NCBI GenBank assembly: GCA_026390435.1
Contig: JAPLFY010000098.1
Coordinates: forward strand, 1 to 51,817
DNA from: Pseudomonadota bacterium
Lineage (GTDB): Bacteria > Bdellovibrionota_B > Oligoflexia > Oligoflexales > CAIYRB01
Direction: 5' to 3'
Length of the DNA: 51,817 nt
Below the pieces are notes generated by a model that was given only the letters and a program-made list of their open reading frames with translations, was not told where the DNA came from and did not search any database. Shown one piece after another: positions 8,287 to 17,318 of this stretch. How positions within the stretch are numbered: position 1 is the stretch's first letter; the number at the start of each line of letters is the position of its first letter. A program made the translations under genes and the position numbers.

Positions 8287-9366
8287 ATGTTTCTATCGAT
8301 GCTTCGCTATTTTGGTCTGCTGATATTTACGTTCTGTTTGAGTCAATGTAGTCATGAGGTGAATCGCACAGACCGCAATCGAAAGCCACAACCTGCTCAA
8401 GATGCGGTGAGCAGTAGCGGCGGTCAGTTCCAAGATCAGCAGTCGCCACAGCAGCAGAGTAGTGATCCGAGAGCGCAACAATCAGAGACCCAGCAACAGC
8501 GACCGAAGCTTAAATTCTGGTCCGATCCCAGTTCAGCTGCGGCGCAGGACGCGGCACGCATGCAACCTTCAAACGGTCCTGATGCTCGGCGAATACGCTA
8601 CATCGCAGAGCAAGGTGGCGCTCGTTGGTATGGTGATTGGAGTGGTAATATTACTCGCTCAGTCGCCGCACAAATGCAGAGTGCTACTCAGCAGAATGCA
8701 GCAGCAGTGATGGTTGCCTATAACATTCCTGGCCGCGACTGCGGCAGCTACTCTGCCGGTGGCGCACCTAATGCGTTTGCGTATAGGGCCTGGATTAACG
8801 ACTTCGCGAAAGCTTTAGGTTCGACTACTGCGATTATCATTCTCGAACCAGACGCTCTGGCGCATGACAACTGCTTGACTGATGAGCGTTACGATCTTAT
8901 TCGTTACGCTATCACGACTCTGAAAGCGAAGCCAAATACGCTGGTTTATATTGATGCCGGCCACTCAGCCTGGATCGAATCCGGGAAAATGGCAGAGCGG
9001 TTGCTACGCGCTAGCGTTGAGCTCGCGGACGGCTTTGCCCTCAACGTCTCTAATTATCAACTCTCTAAAAATTTAATCGACTACGGTCAAGCCATTCGCA
9101 GCCGCGGCGTCAGTAAGAACTTTGTCATCGATACTAGTCGCAATGGTAACGGCCCAACGCCGACCAACGAATGGTGTAATCCAGCTGGTCGTGCTTTAGG
9201 ACAACGCCCAGCCTATCCACCGGACTCCCCAGCCATTGAGGGTCTAGACGGATACCTTTGGGTCAAGGTCCCTGGTGAGTCGGACGGCCCTTGCAACGGC
9301 GGCCCTGGTGCCGGTGGATGGTGGCGGCAAAAAGCGCTAGAGCTCGCCAGAAATGCCGGAATTTAA
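8287..9366 (+). CDS. Glycoside hydrolase family 6 cellulase, lipoprotein
   Basis: A 359-residue GH6 enzyme (beta-1,4-glucanase or cellobiohydrolase). The N-terminus is a lipoprotein signal with lipobox LSQC (Cys21), followed by a Gln/Ser-rich linker to about residue 75. The catalytic domain shows the full GH6 series: YNIPGRDCGSYSAGG (Asp151), IILEPDALA (Asp189, the expected proton donor), DAGHSAW, NVSNY, FVIDTSRNGNGP, WCNPAGRALG and LWVKVPGESDG. There is no carbohydrate-binding module. Lipid anchoring implies action at the outer membrane or in the periplasm. GAGGAG lies 5 bases before the ATG. It is followed 56 bases later by a GH5 gene with its own site, consistent with a shared transcript. 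The 185 bases before it are AT-rich and hold no gene. Confidence 0.93.
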   Translation: MFLSMLRYFGLLIFTFCLSQCSHEVNRTDRNRKPQPAQDAVSSSGGQFQDQQSPQQQSSDPRAQQSETQQQRPKLKFWSDPSSAAAQDAARMQPSNGPDARRIRYIAEQGGARWYGDWSGNITRSVAAQMQSATQQNAAAVMVAYNIPGRDCGSYSAGGAPNAFAYRAWINDFAKALGSTTAIIILEPDALAHDNCLTDERYDLIRYAITTLKAKPNTLVYIDAGHSAWIESGKMAERLLRASVELADGFALNVSNYQLSKNLIDYGQAIRSRGVSKNFVIDTSRNGNGPTPTNEWCNPAGRALGQRPAYPPDSPAIEGLDGYLWVKVPGESDGPCNGGPGAGGWWRQKALELARNAGI

Positions 9367-9422
9367 TAAAGCCGTTATTAGTATCTTTGCTACTGCCGAA
9401 GTGATCTAGGAGGTTTTTATTC

Positions 9423-10736
9423 ATGCAAGTTCGTAAATTGCATTTAGCCTGTACGCTTATTTGGCTCATGGTTAGCTCATCATTCAGTGCCCAGGGCAAG
9501 ACTTCATTGACGCGCATTGAAAGGCGAGCAGGCAACGACTTCGTCAAGGTGGATGGCAAGCATTTTGTCGTCAATCAGCAGCGTTATGCCTATGTCGGCA
9601 CGAATCTTTGGTACGGAGCCAATCTTGGTGCAGACGATGCAACGGGACATCGCGCTCGCTTACTTCGTGAACTAGACCGCTTGCAGATCTTAGGGATTAA
9701 AAATCTTCGCGTGATGGCTGGCACCGAAGGGCCCGATGGTGAGCCTTGGCGCATGTTGCCGGCCATGCAGCCACACCAGGGTGAGTATAATCCTGCAGTA
9801 CTTCGTGGTTTAGATTTTCTTCTTAGCGAGATGGCCAAAAGGTCGATGCGGGCAGTTATGTGTTTGAGTAATTATTGGCATTGGTCTGGTGGCTTTGCTC
9901 AATATTTAAGTTGGAATGGTGCTGGTCCCATTCCCTATCCGCCACCGGCTGAGGGCGGCGATTGGGATAGATATAAAGGTTACGTTGAGCAGTTTTATAC
10001 CAACTATCCTGCAAGGGCGGCGCTGGCGAACCACATCCGCTACATGGTCACTAGGACTAATTCGGTTTCTGGAACACCTTATGTGAATGACCCCACGATT
10101 ATGGCCTGGGAATTAGCCAATGAGCCTGATGCATACGCCAATAAACGAGCTTTTATTGATTGGATTGCTGAGTCCTCTCGCCTTATCAAAAGTCTAGATT
10201 CAAACCATCTCGTGATTTCGGGAAGTGAAGGCGAGACCGCAGCAGAAGTGACGGAAATGACCGATGTTGATTACGCAACCACTCATATCTGGGTGCAAAA
10301 CATCGGCTGGTACGATCCAACTAAGCCAGCGACCTACAAGAACGCGTTAAAGCTCGCCACTTCGAGCCTGAAAAAGTCGCAACAGTTGATCGCCAAGATT
10401 GGTAAGCCCCTCGTTCTTGCAGAGTTTGGTATCGCTCGTGACAACGGGCTTTATGCCCCAGGGACTCCCGATAATTATCGGTCACATTTCTTCAATGCCC
10501 TTCTTGGTCAGGTTTATCTGGCGGCAAAAAATAATGATGAGTTAGCCGGTGTAAATTTCTGGGCCTGGGCTGGGGAAGGGCGACCTCGCAATCCCGGCCA
10601 AGCCTGGGCCGTAGGGGATGATTATACGGGCGATCCGCCGCATGAGCTGCAGGGCTGGTATTCGGTGTATGACAAAGATCGTGACGTACAGCGCGTATTG
10701 CGTCGCTATGCGAGGTTAATGGGTGCATTGTACTAG
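9423..10736 (+). CDS. Glycoside hydrolase family 5, mannanase-like
   Basis: The 437-residue protein has a signal peptide (about residues 1-26, ending near SAQG) and one GH5 TIM-barrel domain. The acid/base Glu234 lies in WELANEPD and the nucleophile Glu334 in VLAEFGI. The early segment FVVNQQRYAYVGTNLWYG and the wording around ANEPD resemble the GH5_7 beta-1,4-mannanase subgroup, which I favour over a cellulase; substrate cannot be settled by eye. AGGAGG lies 9 bases before ATG. It follows the GH6 lipoprotein and precedes a Cys-rich lipoprotein and an MFS transporter, so secretion with polysaccharide breakdown outside the cytoplasm is the likely role. It is intact and of usual family length. 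Confidence 0.88.
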   Translation: MQVRKLHLACTLIWLMVSSSFSAQGKTSLTRIERRAGNDFVKVDGKHFVVNQQRYAYVGTNLWYGANLGADDATGHRARLLRELDRLQILGIKNLRVMAGTEGPDGEPWRMLPAMQPHQGEYNPAVLRGLDFLLSEMAKRSMRAVMCLSNYWHWSGGFAQYLSWNGAGPIPYPPPAEGGDWDRYKGYVEQFYTNYPARAALANHIRYMVTRTNSVSGTPYVNDPTIMAWELANEPDAYANKRAFIDWIAESSRLIKSLDSNHLVISGSEGETAAEVTEMTDVDYATTHIWVQNIGWYDPTKPATYKNALKLATSSLKKSQQLIAKIGKPLVLAEFGIARDNGLYAPGTPDNYRSHFFNALLGQVYLAAKNNDELAGVNFWAWAGEGRPRNPGQAWAVGDDYTGDPPHELQGWYSVYDKDRDVQRVLRRYARLMGALY

Positions 10737-10806
10737 ATTGCGACTTAAGTCATTTGATATCTGAATCTGCTTAGAGACGTTTTCTAAAGTATCGGATACA
10801 GGAGGG

Positions 10807-11766
10807 ATGATGCTCGGCAATAAATTACGCAACAGAAATCTGCGGGGTTTGAGTTTACTCACTGTATTTGCTTTAAGTGTGTCAGCCTGCAAGCAAGTGA
10901 CACCGACGATAGTAAGCCCTAATACTACAGGCGGCGGTAAGACGGCTTTTTCCGCTAGTCCCGTGACTCCTGCGACAGCCCAGCCCACGGCACCGACTCC
11001 GGAATTCTCCTATGTTAACTGCAAGACCGCAACGACGTGTCAGCCGGCCAAGCAGGATGTCATTGGTCTAACAGCAAATAATCAGCTCGCCGGTACGGTT
11101 GGACAGCCTGTCGTGTGGGTCTTTCATGGGCGCGACTTAAATACTCTAAACTCAACTCAGATTGTGCCGAACATCCAGGGCAGTGACCGGCGCGTCACTG
11201 TAATTGCAACAAATTTGCCATCTGGTGCCACTTTAGTGCCGACCCCAAATGTGGCTGAGTTATTTACCCAGGAAAATATTGTTTGGACACCCAGTGTTTC
11301 GGGGACAGGTGTTCTGCAAATTCTCCTTCGAGACTATGACCGCTGTCTAGTCGTCGAGGCAACGCCAGCAACAATTTGTAATGCACTCACGAGCACAATC
11401 TACGATTTTTCTGTAAATGTTCCCTGGCAAGTGGTTGAAGCGCCACCTGCAAGAGTGCCGTCGGCGCGTGAGCCGGCCACGATCCCACAGGCAATTGGTC
11501 AGTTTGCGGGAGGCTTTGTTGGCGGTGTGGTGGGAAGTTTGATTCAGAGACTTATTGGAGGCCCAACCAATTCCGAGCCTAATGGTGGTGTAACTACGTT
11601 TACCTACTCGAATCAAGCTCAAGTATACCCAGACTGCAAAGCAAATGGCGGCTGGGGCTACGGATGTAACTGGAAGTGCGGAACACTCTGGTGCTCGAAA
11701 GATGACCAAGGTTTTGCTGACTCTTCAATTTGTACGGTAACGAAAGCTGGTGGCCCAAGCTGCTGA
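10807..11766 (+). CDS. Cys-rich putative lipoprotein, unknown function
   Basis: The 319-residue protein starts MMLGNKLRNR with an N-terminal signal and lipobox LSVSAC (Cys at about residue 28). A Thr/Pro-rich linker follows, then a beta-rich middle, a glycine-rich segment FAGGFVGGVVGSLI at about residues 228-245 that could insert in or lie on a membrane, and a C-terminal Cys cluster (YPDCKANGGWGYGCNWKC, then LWCS, ICTV and a final SC). The cysteines are likely disulphide-paired outside the cell. AGGAGG precedes the ATG. I recognise no family. Its place after the GH6 and GH5 genes suggests a surface role in the same process, but nothing in the sequence proves that. Confidence 0.7.
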   Translation: MMLGNKLRNRNLRGLSLLTVFALSVSACKQVTPTIVSPNTTGGGKTAFSASPVTPATAQPTAPTPEFSYVNCKTATTCQPAKQDVIGLTANNQLAGTVGQPVVWVFHGRDLNTLNSTQIVPNIQGSDRRVTVIATNLPSGATLVPTPNVAELFTQENIVWTPSVSGTGVLQILLRDYDRCLVVEATPATICNALTSTIYDFSVNVPWQVVEAPPARVPSAREPATIPQAIGQFAGGFVGGVVGSLIQRLIGGPTNSEPNGGVTTFTYSNQAQVYPDCKANGGWGYGCNWKCGTLWCSKDDQGFADSSICTVTKAGGPSC

Positions 11767-11793
11767 GTATGATGAAGGCAAAGAGGTTTTAGT

Positions 11794-13101
11794 TTGAAGT
11801 CAGAGGCTAGCAGTATTAGCAAGAGTCAATGGTGGGTTCTGGTTGTAGCCTGCCTAGGCTGGATGTTTGATACCTTCGATCAGCGCCTGTTTATTCTGGC
11901 TCGCGCTCCGGCCATGGCTAAACTACTTCCTGCTAGTAGTGATGTGATCGCCCAGACGCAGGCAAGCACATGGATGACTGCGATATTTATAGCTGGATGG
12001 GCTACCGGTGGGCTCATCTTTGGGTTTTATGGTGATCGCTTGGGGCGTGTCCGCACTATGGCCATCACGATCACTATTTACTCGCTGTTCACCGGCCTCT
12101 CTGCCACAGCACAGGGTCTCGGAGATTTTGCGCTCTACAGATTTCTGACTGGTCTGGGTATTGGTGGTGAATTTGCTGCTGGCGCGGCTTTGATTGCAGA
12201 GATTTTGCCAGCCAAAGTGAGGCCCTATGCACTCGGTCTGATGCAGGCGACGGCCGTATTGGGTACGCTGTTGGGCACAATTTGTTCACTTTTTATAGAG
12301 GTGACGGCGACCTACGCAGGGGTAGACGGATGGAGACTCCTTTTCGTCATCGGAGCTTTGCCCGCACTAGTTCTGATCCCCTTAAGGATGAATGTGCGAG
12401 AATCTGATGCCTGGCTAGCGACGCGCGAGCAGGCCCGGCGTGGTCATCTCACCCTCGGCGGTTTTCGGGCCTTGTTCAAACTGCCGTGGCGTCGCGCCAG
12501 CCTGGTTGGCATTACTCTCGGGTTTTCCGGACAGCTGGGTATCTGGGCGATTGGCACCTGGAGCCCGGAACTGATGCGCCTCGTGATGGCCAGCGAGGGT
12601 TATCTCAGCGCCGCGGAACGTTCGCGCGTTATCGGTGGTGGATTGATCGTTAAGGATCTCGCTTCGGCATTTGGAATCATGATCTTTACTTGGGCTGCAG
12701 AGCGTTATGGGCGGCGGCCTGCGTTTGCAGTCAGCTTCGTGTCGTCGATCGCTGCTGTGCTGATATGCTTTGGCGGCATGCGCGAAACAGCGCAAATATG
12801 GTGGATGATGCCTCTATTGGGGCTGACGGTATGGTCTGTGCTTGGTGGCTTTTCGCTGTACTTTCCCGAGCTTTTCCCAACCAGTTTGCGGGCCAGTGGT
12901 ATTGGCCTTTGCTATAACGTGGCGCGTTATCTGACGGCGGCGGGCATCCTGGGTATGGGGCAACTGCTGACGCTTTTCGCGGGAGCAGGTTTCGCGCAGC
13001 CTTTGCGCCCTGCAGCTATTTTGCTTTCAACTGGTTATCTTTTGGGGCTGGGAGTACTTTGGTGGGCACCAGAGACGAAGGGAGAGCCACTACCAAGCTA
13101 G
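11794..13101 (+). CDS. MFS transporter
   Basis: The 435-residue protein has about twelve membrane segments and the MFS signature between segments 2 and 3 (FYGDRLGRVRTM), plus the segment-4/5 motif RFLTGLGIGGEFAAGAALIAE. It belongs to the sugar-acid/aromatic-acid branch in wording (AAHS/SP-like), but the substrate is unknown. The start is TTG 11794 behind AGAGG; no ATG candidate lies near the expected N-terminus SQWWVLVVACLGW. It follows two secreted glycoside hydrolases and a lipoprotein and precedes deoC. Import of an oligosaccharide-derived or nucleoside-like compound is a reasonable guess. The length is normal for the family. Confidence 0.9.
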   Translation: MKSEASSISKSQWWVLVVACLGWMFDTFDQRLFILARAPAMAKLLPASSDVIAQTQASTWMTAIFIAGWATGGLIFGFYGDRLGRVRTMAITITIYSLFTGLSATAQGLGDFALYRFLTGLGIGGEFAAGAALIAEILPAKVRPYALGLMQATAVLGTLLGTICSLFIEVTATYAGVDGWRLLFVIGALPALVLIPLRMNVRESDAWLATREQARRGHLTLGGFRALFKLPWRRASLVGITLGFSGQLGIWAIGTWSPELMRLVMASEGYLSAAERSRVIGGGLIVKDLASAFGIMIFTWAAERYGRRPAFAVSFVSSIAAVLICFGGMRETAQIWWMMPLLGLTVWSVLGGFSLYFPELFPTSLRASGIGLCYNVARYLTAAGILGMGQLLTLFAGAGFAQPLRPAAILLSTGYLLGLGVLWWAPETKGEPLPS

Positions 13102-13167
13102 CCACGAATCCTCCGTGGTACGCGGACTGGCTGACGATATGCACCGTTCAATCAGAGAGATTTGTTT

Positions 13168-13884
13168 ATGTTGAGCAAGTTGCCGGAAAATCTGCGAGAC
13201 GTTGACGCCTTTGCCGCGTTATTTGATCATACCTTGCTAAAGGCAGAGGCCACGCCAGCACAAATTCGTGCTCTTTGCCAGGAAGCCGATGAGTTGGGCT
13301 GCAAAACTGTTTGCGTGAATCCGTGCTACGTATCTTTGGCAGCGCGGGAGCTACGCAGTTCAAGAGTTTGGCCCATTACCGTGATTGGATTTCCACTCGG
13401 TGCATCCCGGACTGATATCAAGATCGACGAAGCTCTGCGCGCAGTTGCCGACGGTGCGCGGGAACTCGACATGGTGATTAATGCTGGTTTTTATTTAGGC
13501 GGTGAGGCAACCGCAGTCCGCCATGATATCGCCGCCATAGTGCGCGTTGCTGGTCATGTGCCAGTTAAGGTGATTTTGGAGACGGCATTGCTGTCACCTA
13601 AGCAGATTACCGAGCTCAGTGAATGGTGTGCTGACGCTGGAGCAGCCATGGTTAAAACTAGTACCGGCTTTGGCTCGCGCGGTGCTTCACTTGAAGACAT
13701 TAAAGCCATGCGTGCAGGGTTAAGCCTGCATCCGCAAGTCGGCATTAAGGCCTCTGGCGGAATTCGTACGCTGCAATCAGCCGTCGAGTTTGCTGCTGCT
13801 GGAGTACAGCGGATTGGCTCTAGCGCGACCGTGACGATTTTGAGCGATTTCCGCAAATTACTTGCGGAAACCGCTCTTGATTAA
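13168..13884 (+). CDS. deoC: Deoxyribose-phosphate aldolase
   Basis: DeoC cleaves 2-deoxy-D-ribose 5-phosphate to glyceraldehyde 3-phosphate and acetaldehyde in deoxynucleoside breakdown. The protein (238 residues from ATG 13168) shows DHTLLKAEAT, the early Cys region CVNPCYV, GFPLGA, DMVINAGF, the Schiff-base Lys163 in MVKTSTGFG, and the second conserved Lys194 in GIKASGGIR with the phosphate-binding Gly-Ser near RIGSS. I chose ATG 13168 over the upstream TTG 13162 because AGAGAGA is well placed for it. It follows the MFS gene by 66 bases and may share its transcript. It ends 16 bases before the stop of the convergent VWA gene. Confidence 0.95.
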   Translation: MLSKLPENLRDVDAFAALFDHTLLKAEATPAQIRALCQEADELGCKTVCVNPCYVSLAARELRSSRVWPITVIGFPLGASRTDIKIDEALRAVADGARELDMVINAGFYLGGEATAVRHDIAAIVRVAGHVPVKVILETALLSPKQITELSEWCADAGAAMVKTSTGFGSRGASLEDIKAMRAGLSLHPQVGIKASGGIRTLQSAVEFAAAGVQRIGSSATVTILSDFRKLLAETALD

Positions 13885-13900
13885 TTTTTCTAAATTCTGA

Positions 13901-15295
13901 TTAGTTCTGATTGAACTGGATATCAGCTACAGATGTTAGCGTGTCACCAGTAGACGCTTTAGTTGTGACCGTGAGTTTGTTGAGCTCAGCTTTGCTCAAT
14001 TGGCCAACCAGTTCAAATGGCTCAGTGGTCCAGTAGTAGCGATTCGGCGCGTCTTTACGGGCTTCGATACGGTCAATGTTCACTTTGACTGTGCCGTTTG
14101 CGTTTTTCAGTGTTGCGGTGGTGTCGGCCGCTGTGATGGTGATTGGAGGAGTAGCTAAGGCTGCCGCGGCTTCGACTAGCTCTTGGGCGTTCGCCGTGAC
14201 GCGTACTAGTTTTGGGTTACCAGTAATGGTCTCTAAGTAGCCCTTTGGATTATTTGCTTTGCCCGAGGTGTAGCCGACAAACAGAGCATTGAGGCTGACG
14301 CCAGGTATCTTGCGGAGGTTTTCCGCTGCTTGTAGGCCAGCTTGAGCTGGATTTAAACCGCCAGCCGTTGGCGATCCGTCAGAGATGAAGTAAACAATTT
14401 TTTGGCCTGGGATTGTGGCAATCTGTGTTTCTGCTGTCGTGAAGGCCGCATTATAATTTGTCAAAGCGATGCCGCTATCAGAACCGCAGAACACTTCTGG
14501 TTTTAAGTTGCTCGCGACCGTGTCAATGGATCCTACAGGTATTTGTACTTTTGCTTTGGTTGAGAAACCGACGACGCCTGCCTGCACGTTAGTGCCGCCC
14601 ATCTCTTGGTATTTTTTAACGATGAGCTCTGCTGATTTAAGGCGACCGCAGGTGCCGTTGCCGGTCTTGTCGTTGGGGCCTTCACCGCCAGAGCCTTCCA
14701 TCGATCCCGAATGGTCGATAACGAACAGCACCGTCACGTCACCGGTAATTTTGGTTTGCGGACAGAACTCGCCGGCAAGGCGCACTTTCGAGCCTTTTTT
14801 GGCAAAGAATTCGGAGTTAAAGGTACCTGCATCTGGGCCATCAGCGCGGCATGGCAACCAGAGGACTCCGCTGGAGTCACTGAAGATGTCTCCACCCTGT
14901 ACAGTGCTGCCATCAGAACTGCCGCCAACACCAGGATTGTTGCTAGAATTATTATTCGATCCTTGGTTTGGGTCATCGCCGATGGCTGGTAGCGAACCAT
15001 TTTTAAACAAAGCATCAACTAAGGATTTAATTTGGTTGCCGGCCCAGCCAGACTGATCAATGGCAGGTGATTCAGGGGTGCCATAAGCCTGGTCGTCAAT
15101 GCCGTTAGTACGGGCGTCCGTAAGATCGGTTTTATCTTTCTTCTTGCCGGAGTCTTTGGCGTTTTGTTCGTTGCCCGAGAGCTCTTTGCCGCCAAAACTT
15201 GCTTGATTACAGTTCATTAGGAGCATGCTTGCGAAAAGCGAGTTCGCAATTAGAGACGCTTTGCGCACTTGCTGAGTACGTTTGCCGTGTGACAT
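13901..15295 (-). CDS. VWA-domain lipoprotein
   Basis: The 464-residue protein starts at ATG 15295 behind AGGAAGGA. It has a lipoprotein signal with lipobox LLMNC (Cys at about residue 29) and a low-complexity linker rich in Lys, Asp, Ser and Asn to about residue 130. A von Willebrand A domain follows, with an intact metal-ion-dependent adhesion site DHSGSME (Asp194), a Thr/Asn position near LTNYNAAF and the ISDGSPT turn. The C-terminal 80 residues form a beta-rich domain. Cysteines in CGRLKS and VFCGSD may pair. Family knowledge: such proteins bind metal and a protein partner, often on the surface in adhesion or motility complexes. The partner is unknown here. Confidence 0.85.
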   Translation of the reverse strand: MSHGKRTQQVRKASLIANSLFASMLLMNCNQASFGGKELSGNEQNAKDSGKKKDKTDLTDARTNGIDDQAYGTPESPAIDQSGWAGNQIKSLVDALFKNGSLPAIGDDPNQGSNNNSSNNPGVGGSSDGSTVQGGDIFSDSSGVLWLPCRADGPDAGTFNSEFFAKKGSKVRLAGEFCPQTKITGDVTVLFVIDHSGSMEGSGGEGPNDKTGNGTCGRLKSAELIVKKYQEMGGTNVQAGVVGFSTKAKVQIPVGSIDTVASNLKPEVFCGSDSGIALTNYNAAFTTAETQIATIPGQKIVYFISDGSPTAGGLNPAQAGLQAAENLRKIPGVSLNALFVGYTSGKANNPKGYLETITGNPKLVRVTANAQELVEAAAALATPPITITAADTTATLKNANGTVKVNIDRIEARKDAPNRYYWTTEPFELVGQLSKAELNKLTVTTKASTGDTLTSVADIQFNQN

Positions 15296-15527
15296 GCGTA
15301 GTCCTTCCTGTAAAAAAGTCCGTTCGGATACATTGTTGCAAAATGCGTGCGCAAATCGTCGTTCAGTCGGATCGCGGGCTTAGAAACTTAGTTAGAGACG
15401 ATTGTCTAAGCCTTAGCCACTTTCCTGTGTTGAAAGTGTAGGCGTATTATGTGTATCCCCTTGGGGGGGCAGCACTTCGTGAGGATGCTGAATCCCTTTA
15501 TTTGAGCGCACACCTTGGAGGCGAGTC

Positions 15528-15941
15528 ATGAGCATTGCTGCGAGCCAAAACGAAGCCAACGGCGACAGCCACAATTTACTCTTTGGATATTTACTGTGGT
15601 TGCTTGGGTTTACGGGAGCCCACCGCTTTTATTACGGTAAGCCCGTGACTGGTACCATTTGGTTTTTTACCCTTGGACTTTGCGGAGTTGGTTGGTTGAT
15701 TGATGCTTTTTTGATACCCGGGATGGAGCGCCAAGCACAGCGCCGGTATCCGGAGGGGCGCCTTAACTACTCGCTCGCTTGGCTGCTTTTAACGTATCTG
15801 GGGGCCTTTGGTATCCACAGGTTTTATATGGGTAAAATCTGGACCGGCTTACTGTATCTGTGCACCGGTGGTTTGTTTCTCTTCGGTATTGTTTACGATT
15901 TTTGGACCTTAAACGAGCAAGTGGCCGAGTTGAATGGATAA
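15528..15941 (+). CDS. TM2-domain protein, two repeats
   Basis: The 137-residue membrane protein carries two copies of the TM2 unit. The first (about residues 16-60) has LLWLLGFTGAHRFYYGKPVTG, and the second (about 85-130) has LLTYLGAFGIHRFYMGKIWTG followed by LFGIVYDFWTL. Each is a pair of short membrane helices with the family's G.HRFY.G signature. GGAGGCGAG lies 4 bases before the ATG. The family is common in bacteria and has no assigned role. It is flanked by convergent and divergent genes and looks monocistronic. The roughly 230 bases upstream contain only a weak hairpin. Confidence 0.85.
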   Translation: MSIAASQNEANGDSHNLLFGYLLWLLGFTGAHRFYYGKPVTGTIWFFTLGLCGVGWLIDAFLIPGMERQAQRRYPEGRLNYSLAWLLLTYLGAFGIHRFYMGKIWTGLLYLCTGGLFLFGIVYDFWTLNEQVAELNG

Positions 15942-15968
15942 TCGGCTATAGCAGTCTTAAGTGCTCAA

Positions 15969-17312
15969 TTATCCGTTAAGGCCCGAGAGCAGAGCCTTCT
16001 TAAGGCGCTTCTCGATATCTCGGCTGGCGGGTCCTAATACGGCAATCGCGGCATTTTCTGCTCGCAAGGTGCGGCGACAAAGCTCTGCCGCTTTGTCCGC
16101 TGTTACAGCCTTGAGGCGTTCGCGTTCTGTGACTAAAGAGAGACGGCGGTCTGACAGTTGAGCCCACGGTAAGCGTGAGCCAATGGCCTCTGGCACAGTA
16201 GGCGCCAGTTCTAAATCTACAATACTGCGGACGATCGACCGATTAAGTTCTTCCGCTGTAGGGCCGTGCTCGGCTAAGCGCTTCAATTCTGAAGTGAGTT
16301 CACGCAGGAATTCATCGAGCTGATCTTGGGCGCACGACGCGCCAATATCTAGAGTGCCAGACTCAAGTCCTAAAGTGGCATGGGCATGAATATCATAAAC
16401 CAAGCCGAGCTCCTCACGCAGTCTGCGGCCTAGTCGTGAACAAAAGCCATCCGCTAGAATCCGGCTGATCAGTTCAATGCCCTGCGCATCTTCTGACCAT
16501 TCGGATCCACAAACAAAGCTCAGCTTTATTTCGTATTCATTATCGCTGTGTTCGACCCACTTTACTGCTGGTCCCTTGAATGCCGGAAGCTCGTGGTAAC
16601 TTACCCTCGGCAGTGCACTGTGATCCGCCCGCAAAGGAGAAAAGTATTTGATCAGTGAGCTTAGTAAATCTGCATCGCCACCAACGGCGCAGACAGCCAT
16701 GTTGTGCGGTACATAGAACGCATCCCGATAACGCCGCAGATCAGATTGGCTGATTTTTGCAATGGAATCACGAGTGCCGAGAATTGGTTGTGCTATCGAG
16801 GTGCTCGGCCAAATGAGCGTTGCAATATGATAATCGAGATCGGTGCAGTGGCCGTGGTCATTGGTCTCGCCGTCGAGCTCACGCAAGATAATTTGGCGTT
16901 CGATTTCGATATCTGTAAGTTGCGGATAGTCTAGGAAATCGACGAAAAGTTCGATCACCTCGGTGGCAGTGTGGCGAATACCGGAGTACCAGTACTCGGT
17001 GTGTTCTTGACCTGTGGCTGCATTCCAGTCGCCTCCGAGCCACTCGAAGGCCTCGGCTAGCTGTGCATAGTTTGGGTAGAGTCTCGAACCTCGGAACATC
17101 ATGTGCTCGAGAAAATGCGAGACCCCTACTGGATGCGGAGCACTCTCGAGGCGCGTTCCAGCCTTGAGAGTGACACCCAGGAAAAACTGATCATCATTGG
17201 GCCTAGGCACATGCATTAAGGTCAGGCCGCTTGGCAGCGTATGGTGCTGCCAGCTCGCGTCAAATTGCTCCAGACGCAGGGTATGCATGTCACTGGGTCG
17301 CTTGCTTATCAT
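15969..17312 (-). CDS. M16-family zinc metallopeptidase (insulinase-like)
   Basis: The 447-residue protein carries the inverted zinc motif HFLEH (His66, Glu69, His70) and, 75 residues later, Glu145 in ILRELDGE as the third ligand. The second half is the usual inactive M16 C-domain with the R/Y-type segment GFCSRLGRRLREELGLVYDIHA. It has no signal peptide, so it probably acts in the cytoplasm, as do processing-peptidase-like bacterial members. ATG 17312 has AGAGG just upstream and starts 6 bases after the stop of the polyprenyl synthetase gene, with which it forms an operon. The family length is about 420-460, so it is complete. Confidence 0.92.
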   Translation of the reverse strand: MISKRPSDMHTLRLEQFDASWQHHTLPSGLTLMHVPRPNDDQFFLGVTLKAGTRLESAPHPVGVSHFLEHMMFRGSRLYPNYAQLAEAFEWLGGDWNAATGQEHTEYWYSGIRHTATEVIELFVDFLDYPQLTDIEIERQIILRELDGETNDHGHCTDLDYHIATLIWPSTSIAQPILGTRDSIAKISQSDLRRYRDAFYVPHNMAVCAVGGDADLLSSLIKYFSPLRADHSALPRVSYHELPAFKGPAVKWVEHSDNEYEIKLSFVCGSEWSEDAQGIELISRILADGFCSRLGRRLREELGLVYDIHAHATLGLESGTLDIGASCAQDQLDEFLRELTSELKRLAEHGPTAEELNRSIVRSIVDLELAPTVPEAIGSRLPWAQLSDRRLSLVTERERLKAVTADKAAELCRRTLRAENAAIAVLGPASRDIEKRLKKALLSGLNG

Positions 17313-17318
17313 AATCCT

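Noticed and set aside
14469-15056. 195-codon plus-strand ORF
   Set aside because: It is antisense to the VWA lipoprotein and is rich in Pro and Thr as shadows of low-complexity linkers are.
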